DNA from: Candidatus Sulfopaludibacter sp. SbA3
Lineage (GTDB): Bacteria > Acidobacteriota > Terriglobia > Bryobacterales > Bryobacteraceae
NCBI GenBank assembly: GCA_945890485.1
Contig: CAMDCN010000007.1
Coordinates: 124,001-188,000 of the forward strand
Direction: 5' to 3'
Length of the DNA: 64,000 bases
Part shown: one piece after another, positions 47,901 to 56,748 of the stretch
Layout: each line of letters starts with the position of its first letter
How positions within the stretch are numbered: the first letter of the stretch is position 1
Made by a program: the position numbers and the translations under genes
Notes under the pieces: model-generated
Told to the model about the DNA's origin: nothing
Database searches by the model: none
What the model saw: only the letters and a program-made list of their open reading frames with translations

Positions 47901-49170
47901 ACCGGCCATACCAGTCGAACGCCGGCCGCAAGTCACACTCCGTCTGCCCCGCCGGCGGCTTCGGACCGCCCGATAACATTCCGACGATTAGCCCATCCCG
48001 GTTGAAAATTGGCGAGCCCGAGGAACCACCCTCCGTCACCCCCTCCCGCCACGTAATCGAGTGATACATCGGTTCGGGCCTGCCGCGAGTCGCAATCGGT
48101 TCAGCTTTATTGCCAAACGAGATGCGCTTGTAGTCGCCCGTCGGATGGTGGATGCCAGTCACCTCTGCACCAATCTCGGGATCAACCTCGGACCAACCCG
48201 AGAACGTCACGCCATTCGGCAGCGAGCCATTCAAACGCAGCAGGGAGTAGTCACCGAGCTCAAGGGAACCGCTTGCCAGATAGGTGGCGCCCACGGTGGT
48301 CGGCACCTCGCGCAAATTCCGTGGCGCCCCGTTACAAACGCTCGACTGATAGAACCAGAACACCTGCACACTGCGCGCCTCGGCCTCGTTGCTCACGCAA
48401 TGGTCCGCCGTCAGGAAGTAAGGGATGCCGCTGTTGTTGCGCGTGTTGATCAATGACCCGGAACACAGCGCGCCACCCCCATTCGTTTCAAATAGATAGC
48501 GCCCCACGCTGCGCGCCCGCTCGTCCCATTCCGGATAGCAGGTCACATCCAGGTTGCAGCCCAAAGCCGCCTCCCGCGCCGCGCCCACCGGGCCCAACTT
48601 AGTCTCCCCCACTCCGCCCTTCGCCGGCGCCACGCCCGCGAAAAGGTGGCTGATCCGCCCCACATGAAATGGCAGAATCCGCGGCGCTCCCGCGGCAGCC
48701 TCGAACTCAACCACCAGCGATTCGCCCTCCACTAAAGCGGTCCAGAAATCGTCGCCGCCTTCGTAGGGGCCCACGGGTTGCGTTGGGTTCGTTACGTCAC
48801 CTGGGTACAACCACAGTCGACCCGAGCCTGCCGCCAGCCCCAGGATTTCCAACCGAAGTCCCTTCGCGCCCGGGCTCCGCAACGCAGCCTGATAGACCGC
48901 CCGCCCGTCCGGCAGTTCATTCCATTGACCTCTGGCCAGGAACTCATCTCCACCCAAACGGTGAACGCCGGCCCGCGTCACACCCGGCTTAATCGCTGTC
49001 GGCGCACTTTCCGCTGCCGAAATCGGCCCCATCCAGAATTCCGCTACCCGAGCCGATCGAACCAGCGGCCGCTTCACGGCGGGCGCTTCCACTGTCTTCA
49101 GTTTGAACGGAGGCACCGGGGCCGCCCATAGCGCGGGCAGACAGAAAAGTAGGGACAAACGAAGCAGCAT
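44920..49170 (-). CDS. Secreted trypsin-like serine protease with seven PPC repeats
   Basis: 1416 residues. A signal peptide (about 1-17) is followed by an N-terminal propeptide-like region and an S1-type protease domain (about 205-435). The likely triad is H257 in FLTADHC, D307 in ELGDYSLL and S384 in EGGSSGSPIF. Cys pairs lie around CNLDVTC and CSGSL. Seven tandem bacterial pre-peptidase C-terminal (PPC) domains of about 130 residues follow (453-1363), each with repeated VPQGATRLEI, DVDLYVR, GNETIVIT and LRAGTYFIAL motifs. A 53-residue basic tail with no sorting signal ends it. PPC domains normally bind substrate or assist secretion. It starts 27 bases after the upstream kinase gene ends, so the two probably form an operon. 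Confidence 0.9.
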   Translation of the reverse strand: MLLRLSLLFCLPALWAAPVPPFKLKTVEAPAVKRPLVRSARVAEFWMGPISAAESAPTAIKPGVTRAGVHRLGGDEFLARGQWNELPDGRAVYQAALRSPGAKGLRLEILGLAAGSGRLWLYPGDVTNPTQPVGPYEGGDDFWTALVEGESLVVEFEAAAGAPRILPFHVGRISHLFAGVAPAKGGVGETKLGPVGAAREAALGCNLDVTCYPEWDERARSVGRYLFETNGGGALCSGSLINTRNNSGIPYFLTADHCVSNEAEARSVQVFWFYQSSVCNGAPRNLREVPTTVGATYLASGSLELGDYSLLRLNGSLPNGVTFSGWSEVDPEIGAEVTGIHHPTGDYKRISFGNKAEPIATRGRPEPMYHSITWREGVTEGGSSGSPIFNRDGLIVGMLSGGPKPPAGQTECDLRPAFDWYGRFSVAYPALQGFLEERTTGPTPPPPTGGTDGTALTSNTPASFTVGPVEAPTLLGGASVYRVEVPQGATRLEIQLRTATEGADLDLFVRRGSAPVLNGGRVTADFSAATDSGNETIVITPSSSPALQAGTYFIALALFTPGVEASGTVTAIVTGGTTPPPPSSGAVVLTSGQTRTITIEPVPSGTLLTGSLAYRVEVPQGATRLEIRLATDTPNVDVDLYARFGTESVLENRAVVADFRSEGLSGSELITITSTSSPALRAGTYFIHLGVFAANTRISARLTATVTGGTTPPPASGAVALTSGQTRTVTMEPVSGGTLLRGASAYRIDVPQGATRLEIRLQTDTSNVDVDLFARFNTEALVENQRITADHRSEGPAGEEVITITSSTTPALRAGTYFINLAVFTANTRITSRLTATVTGGTTTPPPTSTGRILTSGAAAAFTLDAVENPTLFSGDSAYQISVPAGATRLEVRIQTTTPGADVDLYVRAGEAPRVSSGSVQTDYSSESDSGSETIVITPSTTPALRAGTYYIALGLFTRNVRVQGTMLATVTTGGSSNTVGQPLIAGLPQRFTIAPVSGPSLISDPSFRITVPENASRVRVVLQTSTPEVDVDLFARVGQAPAIVDGRIVTDYKSEGPAGEELLDITAGSTPPLRAGTYFISLALFTPNVQAEGQVVVYIDTAAAPPQEQVELTSGTPGRFALPATATPTLYAATSGFRIQVPAGSTSLTVRLNTSTPNADVDLYVRRGADVELVEGEVIADYFAEGSTGNETITITRTSTPPLEAGTYFIALGNYARNVEVTGVVTATVERAPAPPATGQGRVLSFGQAAGWAYDAVEVPTLFSGANAYRLDVTNVSRMEIALKTDTPGADVDLYVRFGSPPEVREGRVVADFSSTTVSGDERITITPGANSPLRSGTYWVAMVVYTPGVATTGTLEAQDLSGASSDAPKLRLRPKFGNKSEDTGLSKSLQPEDPQPADGMQRIKGKYGPVREGR
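45082..47814 (-). repeat. Seven tandem PPC-domain repeats within the protease gene
   Basis: About 390 bases per unit; the units share conserved words on DNA and protein level, especially VPQGATRLEIRL and ALRAGTYFI. Repeats 1-3 (47.8-46.6 kb) are most alike, and repeat 7, nearest the C-terminus, is most divergent. This suggests stepwise tandem duplication. Confidence 0.85.
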
Positions 49171-49197
49171 ATAGAACCCTCTCGGACTAACGCGGAA

Positions 49198-51774
49198 TTA
49201 CGACTCAGAATCGTGCGGGAAACTGATAATAGTTCTATTTCCCAGTGCGCGCCAGAACCCAAACAGAGATATCGACAGCAACAGAGAAAAAGTTGCTAGT
49301 CCCGAGGAAAGATACCAGGCGGTCCAGTCTGTCCCAATGCTCAATGTGCTCATGCAGTTGAAAAAGAACACCATGGCGATCATCACCACCAGACCCAGCC
49401 TTAACATCAACCCGATGATCGCCAAAAACATAGCGAAATAGAGCAAATAGCTGACGAGCCAGTCGGCCCTGCTGCTCGCCGCACTCGACTGTGCCGCGAA
49501 CAGCGCCGAAGCCACCACCGTCTCCACCCAGTCCCGGCGCAGCAGGGCCCGCAGCCCGCACATGACGAGAAACAGCAACAACCCCGATTGGAGACTTCCC
49601 ACCAGCAGGCGGCTTATCTCGCCGAACCAGGGCCGGACCCCGAGCAGATAGTCGTCCCACAAGCCAGGCCTTACCCCCTCCTCGGCAAAACGCATCAACG
49701 CCAACCCGGTCACCGCGGTGAACAATCCCAGCCCCGCCGCCCCGCCGATCAGGACGTGCGCCCACACCCGCGCATCCTTCCACCGCCCCGCCAGCAGCCG
49801 GCTCCAAGTCACCAGCGATTGCGGCCACCGCGCCCGCACCGATGGTTCAATCGCCAAATAGATGAGCCATAGAATCGCGCCGAAAAACATCGCCTGCGCC
49901 GCGATCTCAAACACGATGCCAATCATCCCGCTCGTGAGCACCGGGTGCACGCTCCCCGCCCACGATGCCACGATCAGCGCCGCCGAAACGATCGCCAACC
50001 GAAACGCTCCCCTCCGATCCACCCGTCCGACCTTCCAATTCCGCCGGGACAAGAGCAAAGTGAAAAACAAGGCGACGCCCAGCGCCGTCAGTTCCAAAGT
50101 CCGTTGAATCCAATTCGTCCCGTTCGCGCCGGCCTCTTTCATCCAGGGCCAAATCATCTGAAACTCCGTGATTTGCCCCTTCCACGAGGCGACCTGCACC
50201 AGCACTTCCATCTCGGGAATTCCCGGATGGGGCCCCTTCCACGCCTGCACCTGATCCGCCGCGCCAAGCGGGGTCCGCGCGAGTGCAGCCGGTGTAAATC
50301 GGCTGAGCTCCAGCCCCGCCGCACGAAAAATCTCTGCGGCGTCCGGCGCCGATCCCGCCGGCTGTTCGCCCAGCGCATAGGGAACGCCCCGAAAGTGCCG
50401 TAGCCGGCCACCGCTATCCAGGTCTACCTGAACCATCCCGGGTTCCACCGGAGGTGGGTTCATCCCGGTGATGCTCCCAAGCGGTTCAGCCAGCAACGGC
50501 GTCCGCGCCTCCCGGTACCTCACTAGCCCCACTCCCTCAGCCGCCAGCCACTTGTCCCACTCGGGCCCGGACATTTTCCGGAAATACTCAAACAGCTCCG
50601 TCCGTTCCACGAGCCGAATCGCCCGGTCTGCGGGCTTCAGCGGATAACCGAAGCGTACCGAAAGATCCCGCGCCTTCTGCGCCAACACTTCCGGCGAGTA
50701 CTCCGCCGGGGCTCGCAGCAGACCGACATTCCGTTGCCGGAGCCACGGGCTCGCCGCGATACAGACGAGGATTGTCGCCAGGCAGGCAATCGCGTATCGC
50801 GGCGCCAAACCGTCGGTGCCTCCTGCCGCCGCGACCAACTCCGGAGATGGGGTCTCCCCTGCCGCCAGCGCTGCCGCCAGCGGATCGCCGCCCGGCAAAG
50901 CCGCGGCCACTGCGAGGGCCGACGACGGCCGCCGCAGCGGTTCCGGGTCGAGGCATCGGCGGATCACCCGCTCCACGCCCGGGTCCACATCGGAGGCCAA
51001 CGCCGTCAGACTGCTCGGCTGCGCCGCCTCCTGCAGCGCGATCAGGTCCTGCATCGTACCGGCCTCGTAAGGCCGCTTCCCCGTGAACAACTCGTACAAC
51101 ACCAGCCCCAGAGAGTACAGGTCGCTCCGCGCCGTCACCCCCGTACCCTTCAACTGCTCCGGGGACATGTAGGCTGGGGTCCCGTTCCTGACTTCCGCGC
51201 CCGCAATCTGCTCTGCAATCGCCGCCAACCCGAAGTCGAGGATCAATACCTCGCCCTTCTTGTTGAGCATGATGTTCTGCGGCTTCAAATCCCGGTGGAC
51301 AACCCCCTTGTCATGCGCCGCCTGCAGCCCGGCGCAGAGCTTCCTGGCAATCTCGATGGCCTTGTCGGCAGGCAGCCGGCCGATTCGCTTCAGCAGCGTG
51401 GCCAGGTCTTCACCGTCGACGTACTCCATCGAAAGGAAAGGCGTGCCCTCCACCTCGCCTATGTCATACATTCGACATACGTTCGGATGGGAAACCTGCC
51501 GGGCTACCCGGACTTCGTTCTGGAAGCGCTCGAGCAACCGGTCGTTTCCGGCGGCCGACTCGGGCAGGAACTTAAGCGCGACCGACTGCCCCAGCGCCAA
51601 GTCCGTCGCCCGGTACACTTCGCCCATGCCGCCTTCGCCGAGCAGCCCGATAATCCGGTAACGCCCGCCGAGCAAAGTACCCGAAACGAACCGGCCTTCT
51701 TCGTGCGCCGCTGAACTCGTCCGCCGCGAGATCGAGTCCGTCTGCGTCGTGGTTACGTCCGGAAGCCGGTCCAT
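49198..51774 (-). CDS. Ser/Thr protein kinase with polytopic membrane C-terminus
   Basis: 858 residues. The kinase domain runs about 39-300: LGEGGMGEVYRA, K68 in VALKFL, D162 in VVHRDLKPQN, ILDFGLAAI, APE-equivalent GTPAYMSPEQL. A helix (about 332-350) leads to an extracytoplasmic segment of about 220 residues. A large membrane part with roughly eight to nine helices follows (about 570-845: LELTALGVALFFTLLL, GMIGIVFEIAAQAMFFGAILWLIYL, LLVGSLQSGLLLFLVMCGL, GLMLRLGLVVMIAMVFFFN). The membrane part recalls sensor or transporter-like modules fused to kinases in Acidobacteria. It lies upstream of the PPC protease and diverges from the zincin-like gene by 21 AT-rich bases. Confidence 0.93.
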   Translation of the reverse strand: MDRLPDVTTTQTDSISRRTSSAAHEEGRFVSGTLLGGRYRIIGLLGEGGMGEVYRATDLALGQSVALKFLPESAAGNDRLLERFQNEVRVARQVSHPNVCRMYDIGEVEGTPFLSMEYVDGEDLATLLKRIGRLPADKAIEIARKLCAGLQAAHDKGVVHRDLKPQNIMLNKKGEVLILDFGLAAIAEQIAGAEVRNGTPAYMSPEQLKGTGVTARSDLYSLGLVLYELFTGKRPYEAGTMQDLIALQEAAQPSSLTALASDVDPGVERVIRRCLDPEPLRRPSSALAVAAALPGGDPLAAALAAGETPSPELVAAAGGTDGLAPRYAIACLATILVCIAASPWLRQRNVGLLRAPAEYSPEVLAQKARDLSVRFGYPLKPADRAIRLVERTELFEYFRKMSGPEWDKWLAAEGVGLVRYREARTPLLAEPLGSITGMNPPPVEPGMVQVDLDSGGRLRHFRGVPYALGEQPAGSAPDAAEIFRAAGLELSRFTPAALARTPLGAADQVQAWKGPHPGIPEMEVLVQVASWKGQITEFQMIWPWMKEAGANGTNWIQRTLELTALGVALFFTLLLSRRNWKVGRVDRRGAFRLAIVSAALIVASWAGSVHPVLTSGMIGIVFEIAAQAMFFGAILWLIYLAIEPSVRARWPQSLVTWSRLLAGRWKDARVWAHVLIGGAAGLGLFTAVTGLALMRFAEEGVRPGLWDDYLLGVRPWFGEISRLLVGSLQSGLLLFLVMCGLRALLRRDWVETVVASALFAAQSSAASSRADWLVSYLLYFAMFLAIIGLMLRLGLVVMIAMVFFFNCMSTLSIGTDWTAWYLSSGLATFSLLLSISLFGFWRALGNRTIISFPHDSES

Positions 51775-51795
51775 CTGCTATTAATAATACTGCGA

Positions 51796-52320
51796 ATGCT
51801 TCCCTACTCCGCCTATGGTGAACTGGTCCAGGCCCGGATCCAATCCGGATATGGGATCCGGGTAGTAACCCGGGATGTACAGGACCCATTGACCGGCGAC
51901 CTCGACGGCGCCGAGATCCACCTGGACTACTTACTGAGCCCCGAAGACCGGCTATTCCTCCTCGGTCACCTATTCGGCCATACCGTGCAGTGGAACGTGC
52001 ATCCGCACGCCTTCGACATCGGCAAACTCCGCCATCCCCCGGTTCCGGAGCAGGACCTTCCCCCGGTGATTGAATACGAACGCCAAGCCGCGGCCTATGC
52101 GCTGAGGCTATTCCACGAGTGCGGCATCTTTGACGCCGACCAGTGGTTTTCGGACTATACCGCCTGTGACATGGCCTATCTGACCCATTTCTATCGGACC
52201 GGCGACAAGCGCCCGTTCCGCGAATTCTGGGTCGCAGGTTCGCCGGTGATTGCGCCGCTCCCTGTCCCGCCCTTCCGGCCTCTGGCCCGGATCCTCCGCC
52301 GCGACGGCGTCGTAATTTAA
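51796..52320 (+). CDS. Zincin-like protein of unknown function (HLFGH motif)
   Basis: 174 residues. It resembles the ImmA/IrrE-type metallopeptidase layout. A helix with two histidines spaced as in a zincin ([15 protein letters not shown]58 and H62) is followed about 30 residues later by [18 protein letters not shown], where a glutamate could be the third ligand. The second motif position, normally the catalytic Glu of HExxH, is Leu. It may therefore bind metal without proteolysis, or have another role. I do not recognise a named family. It is divergent from the polytopic kinase (21 bases apart), and its last four bases (TTAA) are shared with the convergent DUF1501 gene. Confidence 0.7.
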   Translation: MLPYSAYGELVQARIQSGYGIRVVTRDVQDPLTGDLDGAEIHLDYLLSPEDRLFLLGHLFGHTVQWNVHPHAFDIGKLRHPPVPEQDLPPVIEYERQAAAYALRLFHECGIFDADQWFSDYTACDMAYLTHFYRTGDKRPFREFWVAGSPVIAPLPVPPFRPLARILRRDGVVI

Positions 52321-53675
52321 GTCAGAATGCCGCGCTTCACTTCGCCGTGAACATCCGTCAGGCGGAAGTTCCGACCCTGGAACTTATAAGTCAGCTTCGT
52401 ATGATCGAAGCCGAGTTGATTCAGAATCGTCGCGTGTAAGTCGTGGACGTGAACTTTGTCTTTGGCCACGTTGAACCCAAGCTCGTCGCTTTCGCCGTAG
52501 GTGATTCCCGGCTTGAACCCGCCGCCCGCCATCCACATCGTGAACGCGTTCGGATGATGGTCGCGACCGTCGCTGCCGCCCTGCACCATCGGGGTACGGC
52601 CAAACTCGCCGCCCCAGATCACAATCGTATCGTCGAGCATCCCGCGCTGCTTCAGATCCTGAACCAAGGCCGCGCAGGCCTGGTCGGTATCTTTGCAGTT
52701 CTGCGTAATGTCTTTGACGAGGTTGCCGTGCTGGTCCCAAGCTTCGTGGAAAATCTGCACGAACCGGACGCCGCGTTCGCTCAAGCGCCGGGCGAGTAGC
52801 ACAGTGTTCGCGAAGCTGGGTTTGGCGGGGTCGGCGCCGTACATGTCGAGGATGTGTTTCGGCTCCTGCGATAAGTCCATCACCCCCGGCGCGCTCATCT
52901 GCATCCGGTAGGCCATTTCATAGCTCGAGATGCGCGTCGCGATCTCCGGGTCGCCCGTCGAATCGAGCTTCATCTGATTCAGGCGCTTAATCGACTCGAG
53001 CGAATCCTGCTGCAGTTGGTTGTCGACACCCGCTGGGTTCGAGAGATAAAGGACCGGGTCGCCGGTGGAGCGGAACTGGACACCTTGATGCGATGTTGGC
53101 AGGAACCCAGACCCCCAGCAGGAGTTCCCGCCGCTCGGCCCCTTTTTCCCGGTGGAGAAGACGACGAACGCCGGCAGGTCTTTTGACTCGCTGCCGAGCC
53201 CATACGTGACCCAGGAGCCAATGCTCGGACGCCCGAAGATCATCGCGCCGGTGTTCATCAGAATCTGTCCCGGCGCATGATTGAACGCATCGGTCGACAT
53301 GCTCTTGACGATGGTGATGTCATCGACCACCTTGCTGAGATGCGGCAGCAGGTTGGTTAGCTCGGCGCCGGACTGTCCGTACTTCGCGAAGGGAAACTTG
53401 GGACCAAGGAGCTTTGAGTTCGGGTTGATGAACGCGGCGCGATAGCCCTTCAACAACTCGGCCGGTGGGAGTTGGCCGTCGAACTTGGCAAGCTGCGGTT
53501 TGTTGTCGAACATCTCCAGATGGCTGGGGGCCCCGGCCATGAAGAGGAAGATGACGCGCTTGGCTTTGGGTGCGAAGTGGGGTTGCTGATTGGTGGCGGC
53601 GAGCGCGTTCATCGCCATGGCCCCGAGGCCAACGCCACACTGCTCAAAGAACCAACGCCGGCTAATTTTCGACAT
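52317..53675 (-). CDS. DUF1501 family exported protein
   Basis: 452 residues. A twin-arginine leader ([23 protein letters not shown]) is followed by sulfatase-like DUF1501 motifs: [117 protein letters not shown]. The alkaline-phosphatase-like fold keeps His/Asp clusters fit for metal binding, but activity is unknown. It lies three bases after the PSD1 cytochrome gene, a pairing typical of Planctomycetes and Acidobacteria, where both are thought to act in the periplasm on polymeric substrates. Confidence 0.94.
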   Translation of the reverse strand: MSKISRRWFFEQCGVGLGAMAMNALAATNQQPHFAPKAKRVIFLFMAGAPSHLEMFDNKPQLAKFDGQLPPAELLKGYRAAFINPNSKLLGPKFPFAKYGQSGAELTNLLPHLSKVVDDITIVKSMSTDAFNHAPGQILMNTGAMIFGRPSIGSWVTYGLGSESKDLPAFVVFSTGKKGPSGGNSCWGSGFLPTSHQGVQFRSTGDPVLYLSNPAGVDNQLQQDSLESIKRLNQMKLDSTGDPEIATRISSYEMAYRMQMSAPGVMDLSQEPKHILDMYGADPAKPSFANTVLLARRLSERGVRFVQIFHEAWDQHGNLVKDITQNCKDTDQACAALVQDLKQRGMLDDTIVIWGGEFGRTPMVQGGSDGRDHHPNAFTMWMAGGGFKPGITYGESDELGFNVAKDKVHVHDLHATILNQLGFDHTKLTYKFQGRNFRLTDVHGEVKRGILT

Positions 53676-53678
53676 GAC

Positions 53679-56600
53679 TTATTCCTTCGTGATGGTTTCG
53701 TCGAGGTTGAGGAGAACGCGGGCGACAGCGGTCCAGCCCGCTGCGGTCGCGGCCGGGACCCCGGCCGGCGGGTCGCCGCCGAGGAGATCCTTCGGGTTCA
53801 GGCTACCGCTCGAGAATCTCTGGGTTTGTTTTTCGAGCAAAGCCAGCAGGATGGTGCGCTCCTCAGCCATCGGCTTGCGTGAGGCGACCCGGCGGAAGGC
53901 GAAGTCAACCCGTTGAGAGTCCGTTTTGCCGCCCTCGCGGAGAGTCTTCAGCGCCAGCGCCCTCGCGGCTTCGAGAAACATGGGTTCGTTCAGCGCGGTA
54001 AGCGCCTGCAAGGGGGTGTTCGAACGGGAGCGGCGGACACAGGCGACGTCGCCGTTCGGAGTATCGAAGTTGGAGAGCATCGGGTACGGCACCGAACGGT
54101 AGCGGTGCGTATAGACTGCCCGGCGATACCGGTCATCGCCCTTCTCTTCTTTCCAAATTTTGGGCCCGTAGGAGTTGGGCGGCAGGAAGAGGAACTCCGG
54201 GGCAGCGGGGTAGACGGCGGGGCCGCCGATCTTCGTATTGAGCAGGCCAGCCGCGGCGAGCGTGATGTCGCGGACCACCTCGCCTTCGACGCGGAAGCGG
54301 GGGCCACGGGCGAGCCATTTGTTGAATTGGTCCTTCGAGAGTAACTCCGGCGTCGTTTTGGAGCTTTGCTTGTAGGTCGCGCTCGAGACGATGAGGCGAT
54401 GGAGCTTCTTCATGCTCCAGCCGGACTCCATGAACTCTACCGCGAGGAAGTCGAGCAGCTCCGGATGCGACGCGATGTCGCTTTGTTTGCCGAGATCTTC
54501 GGGCGTGGTGACGAGGCCTTGACCGAAGTAAGCCTGCCAGACACGATTGACGAAGGCCCGGGCCGTCGTCGGCGCCTGGCGATCGACCATCCATTTCGCG
54601 AAGGAGAGCCGCGTGAGTTCCGCATCGGCCGGTAACGGATTCAAGAAGGCCGGAACACCGGGTTTGACGAGTTTGCCCGGCTTCAGGAAGTCGCCGCGCA
54701 TGAGAAGTTTGGTGTCGCGCATCGATTCGCCCCGGCTCATGACGAGCTGCGAGGTCGGCTCCGGGTGCTGTTTCCAGAGCGCTTCAATGGCTTCGTTTTG
54801 TTCTTTCCACTCGGGCACGGTCTGCCGCCAAGTGGAGAAGTTGAGGGGACCTTGCGCGACGGCGTCGGCGGCGGTGGAGGCGGACAGGCGCATGCGGCCT
54901 AGATTGTTGTTCTGGTTGTCGTCGCTGTTCCAGCCTCCGTGGTTCTGCTTCAAATAAATGTTCAGGATGGTGCCCTGGGGGTATCCGAAAGGCTTCTCCG
55001 TGACGAATACGGCTTGCCGCGGTTGATTGCGGCGGCCGGGGCCGGCGTCGATGCCCCAGGCGGTTTTGTCGTCGCCGTCGATGGCGTACGCGATCGGGCC
55101 GAGGAGGCGCTTTGAGTTGTCGGTCTTGTCCCAGTAGATGGACTTGAGTGGCGTGGGGGCCATTTCGAAATCGGCCGAGGCGCGGACGAACTTGATCTTC
55201 TCGATTTTGTCCGGGGCGTCCTGCGGGGCGATTTCGAGTTCGATTTCGGTGAGAGCGCCGGTGCCTTCAATGGACCGGCCGGGTCCGCCGTGAGGCAGGT
55301 TGGGATCCTTCAGGAGTTCGATGCGGATGGCCTGGAGTCCGGTCTCGTTGGTTTTGACGGCCATCTTGGCTCGATGGCGAGTCGGGGCGTAGCCGGCGGC
55401 GAGCATGGAGCCGTCGCCCATCAGGAGGTACTTCTGGCCACCGGTGGAGATGTCGTCGACATCGGGCGTCAGCGTGGCCCAGGCGGGTTGGGGTTTGGCG
55501 GAGGCGTTCATGCGTTCGCGCCAGTCGGGATTCTTATGCTGGAGGTCGTCCTCGATTTCTTTGATGCGGCGGAAGATGTCGGCGCGCTGCATCTGCTGTT
55601 CGGGGGTATAGACGCTGACGCTGCCTTCGGCGGAGTCGTTCAAGAAGGCGAAGATCTTGTAGTACTCCTCCTGGGTCAGCGGGTCGAATTTATGGTTGTG
55701 GCACTGGGCGCAGCCGATGGTGACGCCGAGGATGCTTTTGCCGACGGTGTCGACGCGGTCGAACATCGCTTCCATGCGGAACTGTTCGGGATCGACGCCG
55801 CCCTCTTCGTTGATCATCGAATTGCGGAGGAAGCCGGTGGCTACGATCTGGTCTTGCGTTGCGTTGGGGAGAAGGTCTCCGGCGAGCTGCTCGATGATGA
55901 ACTGCGAGTACGGTTTGTCGTCGTTGATGGCCTTGATGACCCAGTCGCGGTAGAACCAGACGAAGCGTTGTTTATCTTTTTCAAAGCCGTCGGAATCGGC
56001 GTAGCGAGCGGCGTCGAGCCAGTGGCGGCCCCAGCGTTCCCCGTGATGGGGCGAGGCGAGGAGGCGGTCCACTTGCTTCTGGTAAGCGTCTTTGCTCTTG
56101 TCGGCGAGGAAGGCGTCGACTTCGGCCGGGGTAGGCGGCAGGCCGACGAGGTCGAGCGAGAGCCGACGAAGGAGCGTGGTGCGATCAGCTTCGGGCGAAG
56201 GCTGGAGGCCTTCGGCGGCGAGCTTGGCGCGGACAAGATAGTCGATGGGGTGACCGGCTCCGGCGGGGATGTTCGGCCGAACCGGCGGGATGTAAGCCCA
56301 ATGCTTTTTGATTTCGGCGGACTTGGCGCTGGCGGCCTCGGGCCATTCGGCGCCTTGCGTGATCCAATCTTTGATGATGGCGATGGAGGCCGGATCGAGG
56401 GGCTTGGCGCCCATCGGCATCCTGGCTTGATCGGTGGTTCCGGCGATGCGTTGGAAGAGAGTGCTTTCCTCGGGTTTGCCGGGGACGATACCGGCGTGGC
56501 GGCTTTGACCACCGGCGAACGCTAGCGTTTTGGCGTCAAGCCGGAGGGCCCCAAGCTGGGCTTTGGGGCCGTGGCAGTTCGCGCACGATTTCTCGAAGAT

Positions 56601-56714
56601 GGGCTGAACGTCGCGGACGAAATCCACCTTTTTCGCGGGTGGCTCGGCGGTCTGGGCCCATGAGAATATCGCGGCTCCGGCAGGGAGCAGACAGAGGAGC
56701 AACTTCTTCGACAT
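53679..56714 (-). CDS. PSD1/planctomycete cytochrome c (PSCyt1-DUF1549-DUF1553) protein
   Basis: 1011 residues. A signal peptide (MSKKLLLCLLPAGAAIFSWAQ) is followed by a PSCyt1 c-type cytochrome domain with a haem site in CANCHGPKAQLGALRL. DUF1549 (PSCyt2) comes next: PIDYLVRAKLAAEGLQPSPEADRTTLLRRLSLDLVGLPPTPAEVDAFL ... GERWGRHWLDAARYADSDG, plus a second CAQCHNHKFDPL motif. A central jelly-roll-like insert of about 300 residues precedes DUF1553 (LSFAKWMVDRQAPTTARAFVNRVWQAYFGQGLVTTPEDLG, NTPLQALTALNEPMFLEAARALA). It is periplasmic, and is coupled by a 3-base gap to DUF1501. Confidence 0.95.
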   Translation of the reverse strand: MSKKLLLCLLPAGAAIFSWAQTAEPPAKKVDFVRDVQPIFEKSCANCHGPKAQLGALRLDAKTLAFAGGQSRHAGIVPGKPEESTLFQRIAGTTDQARMPMGAKPLDPASIAIIKDWITQGAEWPEAASAKSAEIKKHWAYIPPVRPNIPAGAGHPIDYLVRAKLAAEGLQPSPEADRTTLLRRLSLDLVGLPPTPAEVDAFLADKSKDAYQKQVDRLLASPHHGERWGRHWLDAARYADSDGFEKDKQRFVWFYRDWVIKAINDDKPYSQFIIEQLAGDLLPNATQDQIVATGFLRNSMINEEGGVDPEQFRMEAMFDRVDTVGKSILGVTIGCAQCHNHKFDPLTQEEYYKIFAFLNDSAEGSVSVYTPEQQMQRADIFRRIKEIEDDLQHKNPDWRERMNASAKPQPAWATLTPDVDDISTGGQKYLLMGDGSMLAAGYAPTRHRAKMAVKTNETGLQAIRIELLKDPNLPHGGPGRSIEGTGALTEIELEIAPQDAPDKIEKIKFVRASADFEMAPTPLKSIYWDKTDNSKRLLGPIAYAIDGDDKTAWGIDAGPGRRNQPRQAVFVTEKPFGYPQGTILNIYLKQNHGGWNSDDNQNNNLGRMRLSASTAADAVAQGPLNFSTWRQTVPEWKEQNEAIEALWKQHPEPTSQLVMSRGESMRDTKLLMRGDFLKPGKLVKPGVPAFLNPLPADAELTRLSFAKWMVDRQAPTTARAFVNRVWQAYFGQGLVTTPEDLGKQSDIASHPELLDFLAVEFMESGWSMKKLHRLIVSSATYKQSSKTTPELLSKDQFNKWLARGPRFRVEGEVVRDITLAAAGLLNTKIGGPAVYPAAPEFLFLPPNSYGPKIWKEEKGDDRYRRAVYTHRYRSVPYPMLSNFDTPNGDVACVRRSRSNTPLQALTALNEPMFLEAARALALKTLREGGKTDSQRVDFAFRRVASRKPMAEERTILLALLEKQTQRFSSGSLNPKDLLGGDPPAGVPAATAAGWTAVARVLLNLDETITKE

Positions 56715-56748
56715 AGCTTGCTGCCTCTATCGTATACCCTTACCGGCG

